DNA of 64,000 nt from Anaerolineales bacterium (GTDB taxonomy: Bacteria; Chloroflexota; Anaerolineae; Anaerolineales; UBA6663): contig JADZEK010000179.1 in NCBI GenBank assembly GCA_020850595.1, positions 1-64,000 of the forward strand, given 5' to 3'. Each line of letters opens with the position of its first letter. Position 1 is the first letter of the stretch. Position numbers and translations under genes: made by a program. Below, piece by piece: positions 26,425 through 34,991 of this stretch. The notes under the pieces are model-generated. The model saw only the letters and a program-made list of their open reading frames with translations, did not search any database and was not told where the DNA came from.

Positions 26425-26706
26425 CATTTGCCACGAATTGACACGAATTACCACGGATTGGGGGCGCATAAGGGCGGTGTCGGCTGGCAGGGTCAGATCA
26501 GGGAAGTGTCGCCCACATGCCAGGGCTACCTTCAAGTGCAATGAGCAGGGCGGCGGCCAGGTGGCCGCCGCGTCGTTTACTGGTCAGGACATGCTGGGCA
26601 ATGCGTTCAACTGGGGCGACCGGCCAGGGCTGCTCCGAAGCCCATGAGACACAATCAGGCAGCCAATCTCAACTCGACCCAACATTCGTGTAGTTCGTGG
26701 CTAATG
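26425..26706. repeat. Element bounded by ~24-bp inverted repeats
   Basis: CATTTGCCACGAATTGACAC with AAT following (26425-26448) has an inverted copy at 26684-26706. The two match apart from one gap and two mismatches. The left copy is itself a repeat of the CCACGAATT/ACACGAATT type that continues to 26458. The pair bounds about 280 bp of non-coding DNA, which suggests a small non-autonomous element or a long inverted-repeat terminator region. Confidence 0.55.
26550..26571. terminator. GC-rich hairpin
   Basis: A perfect stem GCGGCGGCCA/TGGCCGCCGC with a two-base gap (effectively 9 bp with a 4-nt loop) is followed by GTCGTTTA. It could end transcription from either flanking gene; the T-run is poor. 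Confidence 0.4.
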
Positions 26707-26709
26707 CCT

Positions 26710-27699
26710 TTACCCGCGTGGATCGAAGGCATCCTGCAGGCCGTCGCCGACGAAGTTGATGGAAAGGACGGTCAGCAGGATGAACATGCCGGGGAAGAAC
26801 CACAGCCACGGCGCGGTGGCCAGGTATTTGTAGGCGCTCTCGAGCATGTTGCCCCAACTGGCGGTGGGCACTTGCACCCCCAGCCCGAAGAAGCTGACAT
26901 ACGTCTCGGAGAGGATGGCCGAGGCGACGCCCAGCGACGACGACACGATGATCGGAGCGAAGGTGTTGGGCAGCAGGTGCGTGACGATGATGCGCGCATT
27001 AGAGACGCCCAGCGCCCGCGCCGCGGCCACGTAGTCCATCTCACGCAGCGAGAGCACGTTGGCGCGCACGATGCGGGCCAGGTACATCCACGAGGTGATG
27101 CCGATGATGACGATGATGACCAGCACGCTGCCGCTCAGCTCGCGGCCCAGCAGGTTGAGGGTGGGCAGCTTCCCGCCGAAGAACTTGGCCATGACGATCA
27201 GCAGGAACAGGCTGGGGATGGTGAGCATGGCCTCGGTGAAGCGCATGAGCAGGTTGTCCACCCAGCCGCCATAGTAGGCGGCCACCACGCCCACCAGCGT
27301 GCCCAGCAGCACCTCGACCAGCGTGGCCGTCAGGCCGATGAGCAGCGAAATCTGGCCGCCGTAGATCGTGCGGGCGAAGATATCGCGGCCGATGACGTCG
27401 GTGCCGAAGATGTGCGCGGCGGAGGGCCGCTGGAGCTTCTGGCTGGTGTCGTTGCAGTTGGCCCAGGCCTCGCCCTGGACCGTGGCCTTGAGCGGGGCGC
27501 AATAGCCGCGTGACCAGAGGCTGCCGCCCAGCCCGGCGTACAGCGCGAGCAGCAGGAGGGTGCCGACGCCCACCATGGCCATGCGGTGCTTGCGAAACCG
27601 CCGCCAGGCCAGCTCAGACGGCGACCGCGGCCTGAAGCGCAGTTCGGCCACCGGGGCTGGGTCGAGCGCGGCGGCGGGGTCGGCGGTCAGGGTCGTCAT
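26710..27699 (-). CDS. Oligopeptide/dipeptide ABC transporter permease (DppC/OppC type)
   Basis: The product is 329 aa with six membrane segments. The N-terminal RSPSELAWRRFRKHRMAMVG matches the OppC N-terminal domain. The ABC inner-membrane motif lies in the EMDYVAAARALGVSNARIIVTHLLPN region (given by key residues EAA-like YVAAARALG). It forms the channel with the DppB-type protein encoded 6 nt upstream. A large periplasmic loop near residues 70-105 contains two cysteines (SRGYCAPL and WANCND) that could form a disulphide. Confidence 0.92.
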   Translation of the reverse strand: MTTLTADPAAALDPAPVAELRFRPRSPSELAWRRFRKHRMAMVGVGTLLLLALYAGLGGSLWSRGYCAPLKATVQGEAWANCNDTSQKLQRPSAAHIFGTDVIGRDIFARTIYGGQISLLIGLTATLVEVLLGTLVGVVAAYYGGWVDNLLMRFTEAMLTIPSLFLLIVMAKFFGGKLPTLNLLGRELSGSVLVIIVIIGITSWMYLARIVRANVLSLREMDYVAAARALGVSNARIIVTHLLPNTFAPIIVSSSLGVASAILSETYVSFFGLGVQVPTASWGNMLESAYKYLATAPWLWFFPGMFILLTVLSINFVGDGLQDAFDPRG

Positions 27700-27705
27700 G
27701 CGGCC

Positions 27706-28737
27706 TCAGCTCAGCCGAATGCGCGGGTCGAGGAACGAGTAGAACACATCCACGAGCAGCTGCACCACCACCACCGCCAGGGCGATGAACATGAGAATTC
27801 CCATCAACACCGGGAAGTCGCTGCGATTGGTGTGATCAATAAAGGTGCGGCCCATCCCCGGCCAGCCGAAAATCTGCTCCGTGACCACCGCCCCCGCCAA
27901 GAAGAAGGGGATATCCAGGCCGATGAGCGTGACAAACGGCAGCGAAGCGTTCCGCAGCGCGTGCCGATAGACGACCAGCAGCTCGCGCACGCCCTTAGCG
28001 CGGGCGGTGCGGATGTAGTCTTGATGCAGCACCTCGATCATGCTGGCGCGCACATAGCGGCTGTAGCCCGCCACACTGATGATCGCCAGCGTCGCGACGG
28101 GCATGATCATGTGTTTGAGGATCTCGAGCGGCGTTTCGCCCACGGCGGGGTCATACATACCCAGCGTCGGCAGCGCCGGCAGCCCCCAGCGCTTGAAGTT
28201 CACCGAGAACAAATACATCATCATCAGCGCCAGCCAGAACACCGGCATGGAATAGCCGACAAACGCGCCGGCGGTGATAAGCGTGTCGGCCAGGGTATAG
28301 CGTTTGATGGCGGAATAAACGCCGATCAGCAGCGAGAACACGATAATGACGATCTCGGACGCCGCCATCAGCAGCAGCGTGTTGGGCAGGCGCTCGGCGA
28401 TCAGCTCGGTGACGGGCTGGCGGGTCACGAGCGAATTGCCCAGGTCGCCGCGCAGCACGCCGCGGCGCGGGCCGGGCGTCTCGCGCACGCCGTCGCCGTC
28501 CATATCGAGCTTGAGCCAGTCGTTGCCGATCAGCCAGACGACATACTGCATGGACATTGGCTGATCCAGGCCGAGCATCCGCCGCAAGCGCTCTTTCTCG
28601 GCAGCGCGGGGCGGCACGCGCGCGCCCAGCGTCGAGAGCGGGTCGCCGATAGACTGCATGAGCACGAACAGCACCAGGCTGATGATAAAGAGTTGGGGGA
28701 TGGCTTGCAACAGGCGGCGGAAGAAGTAAACAACCAT
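27706..28737 (-). CDS. Oligopeptide/dipeptide ABC transporter permease (DppB/OppB type)
   Basis: The product is 343 aa. It starts with the classic VYFFRRLLQAIPQLFIISLV helix and has six membrane segments. The cytoplasmic coupling motif is in DYIRTARAKGVRELLVVYRH near residue 240. The external loop near 100-115 has DMDGDGVRETPG, an EF-hand/dockerin-like acidic pattern not typical of Escherichia coli DppB. It lies between the binding-protein gene (84-nt gap) and the DppC-type gene. ATPase genes for the system are not in the window. Confidence 0.92.
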   Translation of the reverse strand: MVVYFFRRLLQAIPQLFIISLVLFVLMQSIGDPLSTLGARVPPRAAEKERLRRMLGLDQPMSMQYVVWLIGNDWLKLDMDGDGVRETPGPRRGVLRGDLGNSLVTRQPVTELIAERLPNTLLLMAASEIVIIVFSLLIGVYSAIKRYTLADTLITAGAFVGYSMPVFWLALMMMYLFSVNFKRWGLPALPTLGMYDPAVGETPLEILKHMIMPVATLAIISVAGYSRYVRASMIEVLHQDYIRTARAKGVRELLVVYRHALRNASLPFVTLIGLDIPFFLAGAVVTEQIFGWPGMGRTFIDHTNRSDFPVLMGILMFIALAVVVVQLLVDVFYSFLDPRIRLS

Positions 28738-28821
28738 GGCAGCGTCTGGGGGGCGCGGTCAGGGCCAGGGCCGGGCGGCAGCGCGCCGCCCGGCTCTGGT
28801 TTCAGGGTTGGGCGTCAGCCG

Positions 28822-30558
28822 CTACTTATCGTTCGTCCACTCGGCCGCGTTCCAGAACGGCGTCGGCCCAGACAGCCGCACGTTGTGCAGCGACTCGTGG
28901 ATTGACCACAGGTCGGGGTCTTTCCACATGCCGATATAGATCACCTCGTCGTACATGATCTGCTGGATCTGCGCGTAGATGGCCTTGCGGGCGGCTGGGT
29001 CGGCCGTCACGGCCTGCTCATCGAACAGCGCGTCCAGGTCGGCGTTGCAGTAGCCTTGCCAGTTCTGGCCGTCGGGTTTGTCGGCGCTGGCGATCTGGTC
29101 GCAGCGCCAGCCGGCGCTGGCCTCGGGGTCGGGCGGGCCGGCGGGCGAGCTGGAGTATTCAGCGATGTCGTAAGCGCCCTGCGCCTGCGGGCCGTCGTTG
29201 GTGTAGTCGTTCCAGTAGATGTCAGACGAATACTTCACCAGTTCGCTGCCGATGCCCACGGCCGACCACTGCTGCTGGACCACCGCCTGCACGTTGGCGC
29301 GCAATTCGCGGTCGTTGGTGATGTAACGCAGCACCAGTTCCACCCCGTCCTTGTCGCGCGTGCCGTCGCCGTTGCTGTCAACCCAGCCGGCCGCGTCGAG
29401 CAGGCGGGCCGCCTCCTCCGGATCGTAAGGGTAGGGCGCTAGCGTGTCGGTGGCATAGCCGGGGGTGTTATCCCAAAACGTGGCGTTGACCGGGTTGATC
29501 TCGGGATCAAGCAGGTCTTTCACGATGGTGTAGCGGTCGGTCGCCAGGGCGATGGCCTTGCGAACGTTCACGTCGAGCATGGCCGGGTGCGCCGTCTCGG
29601 GGTTCACATTCAGGAACCAGCCCTCGTTGAAGCCGCCCGGGGTGCCCACCACCTGCACCGTGCCGTCGGCCTCGAGCGTGGCTACCTGGCTGGCATCCAG
29701 GAAAGCGCCGATCTGCGTGTCGCCGGCCAGGATGGCCGCTTCCTGGGCGGCGTCGTCGGGCGACATGCGAATGACGATCTGCTCCAGGTGAGGCGGGCGG
29801 ATCCAATTGGGGTTGGCCCTAAAGATAATGTGGCTCTGCGGCTCCCACTCGCTGAACACGAACGGGCCGATGCCCACGGTGGGAGCGCGGTTCCACGCCG
29901 CGTTGTCGAGCGTGCCATCCGCCGTGAAAACCGGCTCGAGGATGTGCTTGGGCAGCACCGTCGTGAAGAGCGTCGTCAGCCAGGCGGCATACGGGGCGGT
30001 CAACGCCACCACCACGGTGTGCGGGTCGGCCGCGGTTACGTCGGCCACCCACTCCTCGTAAGGCGAGCGCGAGAGGACGATGTTCTTGTCCGACATGACC
30101 ATCTGGTAGGTGAAGACAAAGTCGTCGGCCGTCAGCGGCTCGCCGTCGCTCCAGGTCACGTCGTCGCGCAGCTTGATAGTGATGGTCTTGCCATCCGCGC
30201 TGACACCGCCGTTTTCGGCCGAGGGAATCTCCGCCGCCAGCTCCGGGTAGGGCTGCGACTGGTCGTCGAACGACCAAACGCCCTTAAGGAAAAATTGGGT
30301 CGTGAGCTGCGAGAACCACATGGTGGTGTACAGCGGGTTCAGGTTGTCAGGCTCTTGCACAAAGGTGATTGTGGCGGTGCCCGCAAAGGTCGGGCCGGCG
30401 GCGGTGGGCACAGGCTCCACGGTGGGGGGCGCCTCGGTGGAACCCGGGGCCTGCGTGTTGGCTGGCGCCTGGGTGGCGGCTGGGCCGGAGCACGCGGCGA
30501 GCATGGCGCCCGCGGCCAGCAGACTCAAGCTAGACCATAGCTTCTGCTTCAAGCGCAT
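28822..30558 (-). CDS. Family 5 extracellular solute-binding lipoprotein (OppA/DppA type)
   Basis: The product is 578 aa from ATG 30558, chosen because GGAGGAGG lies seven bases upstream and a lipoprotein signal follows (MRLKQKLW then lipobox LAAC at about residue 20). A Thr/Ala/Pro-rich linker precedes the binding domain, with motifs DNLNPLYTT near 65, LRDDVTWSDGEPLTADDFVFTYQ near 130 and DSNGDGTRDKDGVEL near 400. It captures peptides or similar solutes at the cell surface for the two permeases encoded downstream. Confidence 0.92.
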   Translation of the reverse strand: MRLKQKLWSSLSLLAAGAMLAACSGPAATQAPANTQAPGSTEAPPTVEPVPTAAGPTFAGTATITFVQEPDNLNPLYTTMWFSQLTTQFFLKGVWSFDDQSQPYPELAAEIPSAENGGVSADGKTITIKLRDDVTWSDGEPLTADDFVFTYQMVMSDKNIVLSRSPYEEWVADVTAADPHTVVVALTAPYAAWLTTLFTTVLPKHILEPVFTADGTLDNAAWNRAPTVGIGPFVFSEWEPQSHIIFRANPNWIRPPHLEQIVIRMSPDDAAQEAAILAGDTQIGAFLDASQVATLEADGTVQVVGTPGGFNEGWFLNVNPETAHPAMLDVNVRKAIALATDRYTIVKDLLDPEINPVNATFWDNTPGYATDTLAPYPYDPEEAARLLDAAGWVDSNGDGTRDKDGVELVLRYITNDRELRANVQAVVQQQWSAVGIGSELVKYSSDIYWNDYTNDGPQAQGAYDIAEYSSSPAGPPDPEASAGWRCDQIASADKPDGQNWQGYCNADLDALFDEQAVTADPAARKAIYAQIQQIMYDEVIYIGMWKDPDLWSIHESLHNVRLSGPTPFWNAAEWTNDK

Positions 30559-30901
30559 CGTCTTCCTCCTCCAGAAAGAAATGGCTGACCGATCGCGGTT
30601 ACTTGGGCGCAGGGCGGCCACCCTGACCGGGCGGAGGCTGCGCGGTTGCCCGCTAGTTTTAGCCTACTTGGGTTAATTGTCAACTCGGCCTGCTTGCAGG
30701 GTGGCGGACGAATTGACAGCGGCGGCGGTGCCCCCTAAAATGCCATCTACCAACCACCACCTAACGTCACCGGGCTGGCTGGCAGGGCGTCGCTGCCAGG
30801 CATGTCTCCGCGGTCATCCATCGCTTACAATTAGAGCAGTGCGGCGTCGCCGACCCGCGCCGCGTTCAGCCCGGACGACGCGCCGGGCCTTAGGAGGACG
30901 C
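30559..30901. other. 343-bp divergent intergenic region
   Basis: This region separates the binding-protein gene (minus) and the hypothetical gene at 30902 (plus). It carries the minus-strand promoter at 30656-30683. On the plus strand TACAAT at 30826-30831 is a possible -10 about 70 nt before the ATG. No small gene with a convincing start is seen. Confidence 0.6.
30656..30683 (-). promoter_or_regulatory. Promoter of the peptide-binding protein operon
   Basis: Minus strand: consensus TTGACA (30683-30678), a 16-bp spacer and TAAAAC (30661-30656). The leader to ATG 30558 is about 90 nt and contains GGAGGAGG. Confidence 0.55.
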
Positions 30902-31426
30902 ATGATCTCGTCCCGCAACGGCATCAACATCGACCTGTTTTCAGAGGCACACCGCTTCTCGGGACGCATCAGCGTCGGGCCGAGCGGGCTGCTGGCCCAG
31001 CTTAACGACGCCAATTCCTCGCTGATGGAGATTGAGGATGTCTATTTCTCGCGCCTCGACCAGCCCGCCAAGATCGTCGCGCACTTTGAGACAGCGCATC
31101 TGACCAAGGCGCAGGCCGCGCTGATCGTGCTGGCGCGGCGCGAGGACCTCGGCTCGCATGGGCAGGTGCGCGCCGGCTACTCCCGCGTGGTGTCCGTGCC
31201 GGTGCAGATCACGACGCCGCAGTTCGAGGTGCAGGGGCAGATTGAGGTCATCCATAAGTACGACGCGGCCGAAGTGCTCATCGGGGGCACCGGGCGCTTC
31301 GTGATGGTGTTTAATGCCGCGGCCATCGCCACGGCCTACCCCGAGACGACCGTAGCCGGCGGCGCGATATTGGTCAACAAGGCCCAGGTGGAGCTGATAG
31401 CGCCCATCACGGCGCGGAGCAAATAA
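30902..31426 (+). CDS. Uncharacterised protein coupled to a CpaE-like regulator
   Basis: The product is 174 aa, soluble and without a signal peptide. I do not recognise the family. It looks like an alpha/beta protein with a repeated strand pattern (RFSGRISVGPSGLLAQLND, VSVPVQITTPQFEVQGQIEV). AGGAGG seven bases upstream decides the ATG at 30902. Its stop overlaps the start of the response-regulator gene (TAATG), so the two are translationally coupled and probably work together. Confidence 0.7.
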   Translation: MISSRNGINIDLFSEAHRFSGRISVGPSGLLAQLNDANSSLMEIEDVYFSRLDQPAKIVAHFETAHLTKAQAALIVLARREDLGSHGQVRAGYSRVVSVPVQITTPQFEVQGQIEVIHKYDAAEVLIGGTGRFVMVFNAAAIATAYPETTVAGGAILVNKAQVELIAPITARSK

Positions 31427-32556
31427 TGGCCAAGGTGCTGGTCGTTGACGATGACGCCGATATGCGCCCGCTGCTGCGGGTGACGCTCAACAAGCTGGGC
31501 CATGCGCCCACGCTGGCCGCCCGCGGCGAGGAAGGCCTGCAAATGGCCGAGACCGGCGAATTCGACGCCGTGATCCTCGACGTGATGATGCCGGACATTG
31601 ACGGCTATGAGGTGACGCGGCGGCTGCGCGCCAACCCGCAAACGGCCGACCTGCCCATTCTCATCCTCACGGCGCGCGCCCAATCGGCCGACTATGACAG
31701 CGCCATTGAGGCTGGGGCCGATGCCTACCTGGCCAAGCCGTTCGAGGCCGAGGCGCTCAACCGCCGCCTGGGTGACCTGCTGCGCCAGGCCGCCGCGCGC
31801 CGCAACGCCGGCCAGACGCCGGGGGCGGCCGGCTCGGTGGGCAACCTGGTGGTAGTGGCCGGCCCGCGCGGCGGTGTGGGGGCGACGACGCTGGCGGTGA
31901 CGCTCGCGGGGGCGCTGCTACGTCTGGGCCGCCGCGTGTGCCTGGTAGACCTGACCACGACCGGCGGGCACGTCGCGCTGCATCTGCGCCTGCCCACGCC
32001 GACCACCTGGGCCAACCTACCCACGGCCCCAGACTCAACGATGATTGCGCAGTTGCTGGTGCGCCACGACACAGGGCTGCTGGTCTTGGCGGCGCCCAAC
32101 GTGCCGGTGCGTCAGGGACCGCCGGCCACGCCCTTCCGGGCGGCGCTGGAGGCGCTGCAAATCTTCTTCACGGACGTCATTGTGGATGTGGATACGGTGC
32201 ATGATGACGCGGCCTGGGCGGCGCTGGGGCTGGCGCAGCAAATCCTCGTTGTCGCCACGCCGGAAGTCACAGCCATCCATTCCGCGATCGGCACACTACG
32301 GCTGCTGGAGAGTGTGCGCCGGGCCGACGCGCGCGTGGAAGTGGCCCTCAACCATGTGTCGCCTGACCACAACCTGCCGCCGGCGGCTGTGGAGCGCGCC
32401 CTGGGGCGCCCGCCGGAGTATGTCATCCCCTATGATCGGCAGCAGGCCCTGGCGCTGACCACCGGAGCACCGCTGATCTTTGCCCAGCCGGGGGCGGCCC
32501 TGCCGGCCGCGGTGGGCGCCTTCGCCGTCAAGCTGAAGGAAGCGGCTGCGGAGTAG
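31426..32556 (+). CDS. Response regulator receiver fused to CpaE/TadZ-like ATPase domain
   Basis: The product is 376 aa. Residues 1-120 are a CheY-type receiver with acidic pocket VVDDDAD (D8-D10), phosphorylation site D52 in VILDVMMPDIDG and a lysine in AKPFE. Residues 140-370 form a MinD/ParA-like domain as in CpaE/TadZ. The Walker A is GPRGGVGATT, lacking both the signature and catalytic lysines, as in many TadZ proteins, so ATP hydrolysis is doubtful. TadZ proteins place type IVc (Flp) pilus machinery at the pole; no tad genes are nearby. The first base of the ATG is the last base of the upstream stop. Confidence 0.82.
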   Translation: MAKVLVVDDDADMRPLLRVTLNKLGHAPTLAARGEEGLQMAETGEFDAVILDVMMPDIDGYEVTRRLRANPQTADLPILILTARAQSADYDSAIEAGADAYLAKPFEAEALNRRLGDLLRQAAARRNAGQTPGAAGSVGNLVVVAGPRGGVGATTLAVTLAGALLRLGRRVCLVDLTTTGGHVALHLRLPTPTTWANLPTAPDSTMIAQLLVRHDTGLLVLAAPNVPVRQGPPATPFRAALEALQIFFTDVIVDVDTVHDDAAWAALGLAQQILVVATPEVTAIHSAIGTLRLLESVRRADARVEVALNHVSPDHNLPPAAVERALGRPPEYVIPYDRQQALALTTGAPLIFAQPGAALPAAVGAFAVKLKEAAAE

Positions 32557-32587
32557 CCGGCGCTGATCTGGCGAGCGCGTGGGTGTG

Positions 32588-33529
32588 TTACGGGTCGAGT
32601 TGCAGCGTGCCCCAGGTGGTGGGGTCAGTGAGCGTGCGCGTACTGACGGTGGAGATCATACTCTCCTGCACGGCCACGCCGGGCTGATCATCGTCAGAGC
32701 TGTTGAGGGCAAAGCCCAGGCGCAGGCCGCCGGTGGGGGTGAGGCCGTACAGGCTCCAGGGGATAGCCACTTCCAGCGCATAGCCGCCCTGGTCGCCGGT
32801 GGCACGGCTGGCGAGAATCAGGCCGGTGGGCGTGCCGCGCTGGCCGGCTGGGTTCCACAGGTAGGCTTCCGGCGAGGCGCTGTCCTGGCCCGGCGAGAGG
32901 CCGAGCTGGTAGTCATCTGGGCTGAGGGTGCGGGTGTCAAAGTCGCCGGCCAGATCGGTATCGAGCTGGAGTTCGAGGCTGTCGCCCTGATAGAGCAGTT
33001 CCCCGTGCTGAATCTGTACGTGCAGCTCATCGTTGACAATCACGAACAAGTACAAACTGTTCGCATCCCAACCAATGGCGAAGTGGCCGATCTGGTCGGC
33101 CGCGCCGCTCCAGTTGGCGGGTTTGAAGACGTTTTGGTCAATCGCCACCGGCAGCGGCGAGGGCCAGTCGCCGCCCTGGGCGTCAATGGTGGGCGCCGTG
33201 GTCAGGCGCGCCGCATGGATCAGCGCGCCGTTCGGCCGCTCGGGGCCGGTGGCGCCGGGTGTGACGGTTGGGTCGGGCGCGGGGAGGGTATTGGTGGGCG
33301 GCACGAACTGCGTGGGGGTGGGGGGCAGCGTGGCGGTCGGGCTGGGCGGCAGGCCCAGCGTTGGCTGTGCGGTGGCGGTGGCCGGCGCGTCCGGCGTCAT
33401 GGCGATAAGGGTAGATTGCACAGCGGTGCTGACGGCGTTGACGGTGGCGTCCACGTCTGGCCCACCGGCGCCACAGGCCAGCGTGGCCGCGGCTAAACAG
33501 CCAACCATGAAGGCGAGGCGGCGGTTGAT
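32588..33529 (-). CDS. Lipoprotein with CBM9-like sugar-binding domain; possible ATC start
   Basis: The product is 313 aa if started at the ATC codon at 33529, or 306 aa from ATG 33508. AGGAGG lies 6 nt before the ATC, and that start gives a proper lipoprotein signal (NRR, hydrophobic stretch, lipobox LAC-G). The ATG start has no Shine-Dalgarno and no positive charges. After a Pro/Thr-rich linker (residues 40-100) there is a C-terminal CBM9-like domain (about 110-313) with FAIGWDANSLYLFVIVND and YALEVAIPWSLYGL motifs. Surface carbohydrate binding is inferred. It directly follows the 140-aa gene on the same strand. Confidence 0.65.
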   Translation of the reverse strand: MNRRLAFMVGCLAAATLACGAGGPDVDATVNAVSTAVQSTLIAMTPDAPATATAQPTLGLPPSPTATLPPTPTQFVPPTNTLPAPDPTVTPGATGPERPNGALIHAARLTTAPTIDAQGGDWPSPLPVAIDQNVFKPANWSGAADQIGHFAIGWDANSLYLFVIVNDELHVQIQHGELLYQGDSLELQLDTDLAGDFDTRTLSPDDYQLGLSPGQDSASPEAYLWNPAGQRGTPTGLILASRATGDQGGYALEVAIPWSLYGLTPTGGLRLGFALNSSDDDQPGVAVQESMISTVSTRTLTDPTTWGTLQLDP

Positions 33530-33530
33530 G

Positions 33531-33953
33531 TCAATCCTCCTCGGGTCTGCCGGCCAGGCCGGGCTGGTCGAGGCCGAGCACTTCGCCGTGGAAGTTGATG
33601 GTGACCCGAAAGCCCAACATGCCCAGGTAGGCACGCGCCTCAGCCGGAAGCCCCTGCGCGATAAGCCGGTTGAAGTGCTCATCCATGTTCTTCAGCGACG
33701 AGTCAATCATGGCCTTGGTAAACAGGTCTTCCTGGCCGAGCATCTTCATGGCGCCTTCGGTCACAGCGGCCTGGTTGTCCATGATTTGCTCGCGCAAGCG
33801 GCCGAGCACCTCCCGGTCCACCGGCCCGGCGGGCACATGAAACTTGAAGCCGCCGTCATCAACGACATACTGCGGCTCCCCGCCGACCTCGCCCACGCCG
33901 ACCGGTCGGCCGTCAGGATCGAACACGAGGCCCTCAAACAGCGGGCGGCTCAT
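33531..33953 (-). CDS. Uncharacterised 140-aa protein
   Basis: The product is soluble, 140 aa, starting MSRPLFEGLVFDPDGRPV. The first 40 residues are beta-rich, the middle is helical and charged (VLGRLREQIMDNQAAVTEG), and a C-terminal strand FRVTINFHGEV follows. No known family is recognised. It starts 2 nt after the L,D-transpeptidase stop and ends in the ribosome-binding region of the lipoprotein gene, so it is part of a three-gene unit. Confidence 0.65.
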   Translation of the reverse strand: MSRPLFEGLVFDPDGRPVGVGEVGGEPQYVVDDGGFKFHVPAGPVDREVLGRLREQIMDNQAAVTEGAMKMLGQEDLFTKAMIDSSLKNMDEHFNRLIAQGLPAEARAYLGMLGFRVTINFHGEVLGLDQPGLAGRPEED

Positions 33954-33955
33954 CG

Positions 33956-34990
33956 TCAGGCGGAGAGCGAGACGATCACCGGCGTGCCGTCGCCCAGGGT
34001 CTCATGCTCTTTGCCGAGCGACGCGGGCATCGTCCAGCGGAAGACCCACTTGGCGTGCTCGGGCAGCAGGTTCACGCAGCCATGACTGCGTGGGCGGCCG
34101 TAGTCGTTGTGCCAGTACGTGCCGTGAATGGAGACGCCCCACCAGTGAAAGTAGCTGACCCACGGCACGCCGGGCAGGTCGAAGAAGTCGTCAGCCGCGC
34201 CGTCGTCGCCCGCCATGTGGCGGGTGGGCCGCTTGCGGTTGATGATCCAATCGCCGGTGGGCGTGCCGAATTGCCGCACGCCCTCGGGCGTGGTGCGCAA
34301 GTAGGGGCCGGTGGAGCATAGCGTGTCGAGCACGAGCTCGCCGTTCTCGAAAGCCCGAAACGTTTGCCGATCCAGGTCCACCTCGATGCGCTTGTCGGTC
34401 ACGTTGGGCGAGAGGGGCGTCAGCTCGGCGGCGGAGACGCGCCGGATGGTGGCGGCCAGCACCCAGTAGTATTTGTCGTAGCGATCGTCAAAGACCTGGT
34501 ACCACAGGTCGCCGGCGTCATCCTCGTCAATATCCGTAATCCAGTGGGTCGTCTCGTAGTAGAAGCGATAGGTCGTGTTATAGTTGGCGGCAGGGCGCGG
34601 TTTGGCTAGCGTGGCCGGCACCGACACCTCGCCCAGGAAGCCGTCTTTGGGGAAGTCGGTGATCGGCTGCTGGATGATCCAGCGCACCGGCTGCACCGAG
34701 GCGGAGTGAATATAGCCCCGCTGAATTTCGTACCAGGTGCGGTTGTAGTAGTTGTCGGTGCTCTGCACGGTGTTGTAGATGCCGACCACTGTTTCGGAGG
34801 GGATGACGCCGATCTGCCGGGCATTGAAGGTCGGCGCGGCGTAGACGTTGTTGAAGTAGATCGTGCGGCCCAGCAGCGTGGGCCGGCGCGGGGCTTCCTC
34901 CGGCGGCAGGGGCGGCAGCAGCGCCGCGCTCAGGGCCAAACCCGTTACCTTTAAGAAATCACGACGCGACCACGAGTCCGATACCGTCAT
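33956..34990 (-). CDS. TAT-exported L,D-transpeptidase (YkuD domain)
   Basis: The product is 344 aa from ATG 34990. A twin-arginine signal (WSRRDFLKVTGLALSAALL) marks export by TAT. Residues 60-210 carry SH3-like sequence, and the YkuD domain at about 215-340 has the catalytic HGTYWH and SHGCVN motifs (Cys near 304). The enzyme makes 3-3 cross-links in peptidoglycan or attaches proteins to it. Its -10 box lies 9 nt upstream of the ATG. The gene is divergent from, and almost touching, an M23 peptidase gene. Confidence 0.9.
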   Translation of the reverse strand: MTVSDSWSRRDFLKVTGLALSAALLPPLPPEEAPRRPTLLGRTIYFNNVYAAPTFNARQIGVIPSETVVGIYNTVQSTDNYYNRTWYEIQRGYIHSASVQPVRWIIQQPITDFPKDGFLGEVSVPATLAKPRPAANYNTTYRFYYETTHWITDIDEDDAGDLWYQVFDDRYDKYYWVLAATIRRVSAAELTPLSPNVTDKRIEVDLDRQTFRAFENGELVLDTLCSTGPYLRTTPEGVRQFGTPTGDWIINRKRPTRHMAGDDGAADDFFDLPGVPWVSYFHWWGVSIHGTYWHNDYGRPRSHGCVNLLPEHAKWVFRWTMPASLGKEHETLGDGTPVIVSLSA

Positions 34991-34991
34991 A

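Larger units (their letters stand above)
26401..26709. other. Intergenic region between convergent genes
   Basis: This 309-bp stretch has no credible gene. It holds the inverted-repeat pair described separately and a GC-rich hairpin at 26550-26571 (10-bp stem GCGGCGGCCA with its complement). Short open frames here have no start signal or family similarity. Confidence 0.7.

Noticed and set aside
26438-26647. Short plus-strand frame in the intergenic region after the creatininase gene
   Set aside because: It runs through the repeat and the hairpin, has no Shine-Dalgarno sequence and no recognisable protein pattern.
26644-27513. Long plus-strand frame opposite the DppC-type gene
   Set aside because: It is the complement of a clear ABC permease, has no ribosome-binding site, and its composition (His/Gln/Gly rich) is typical of antisense frames in GC-rich DNA.
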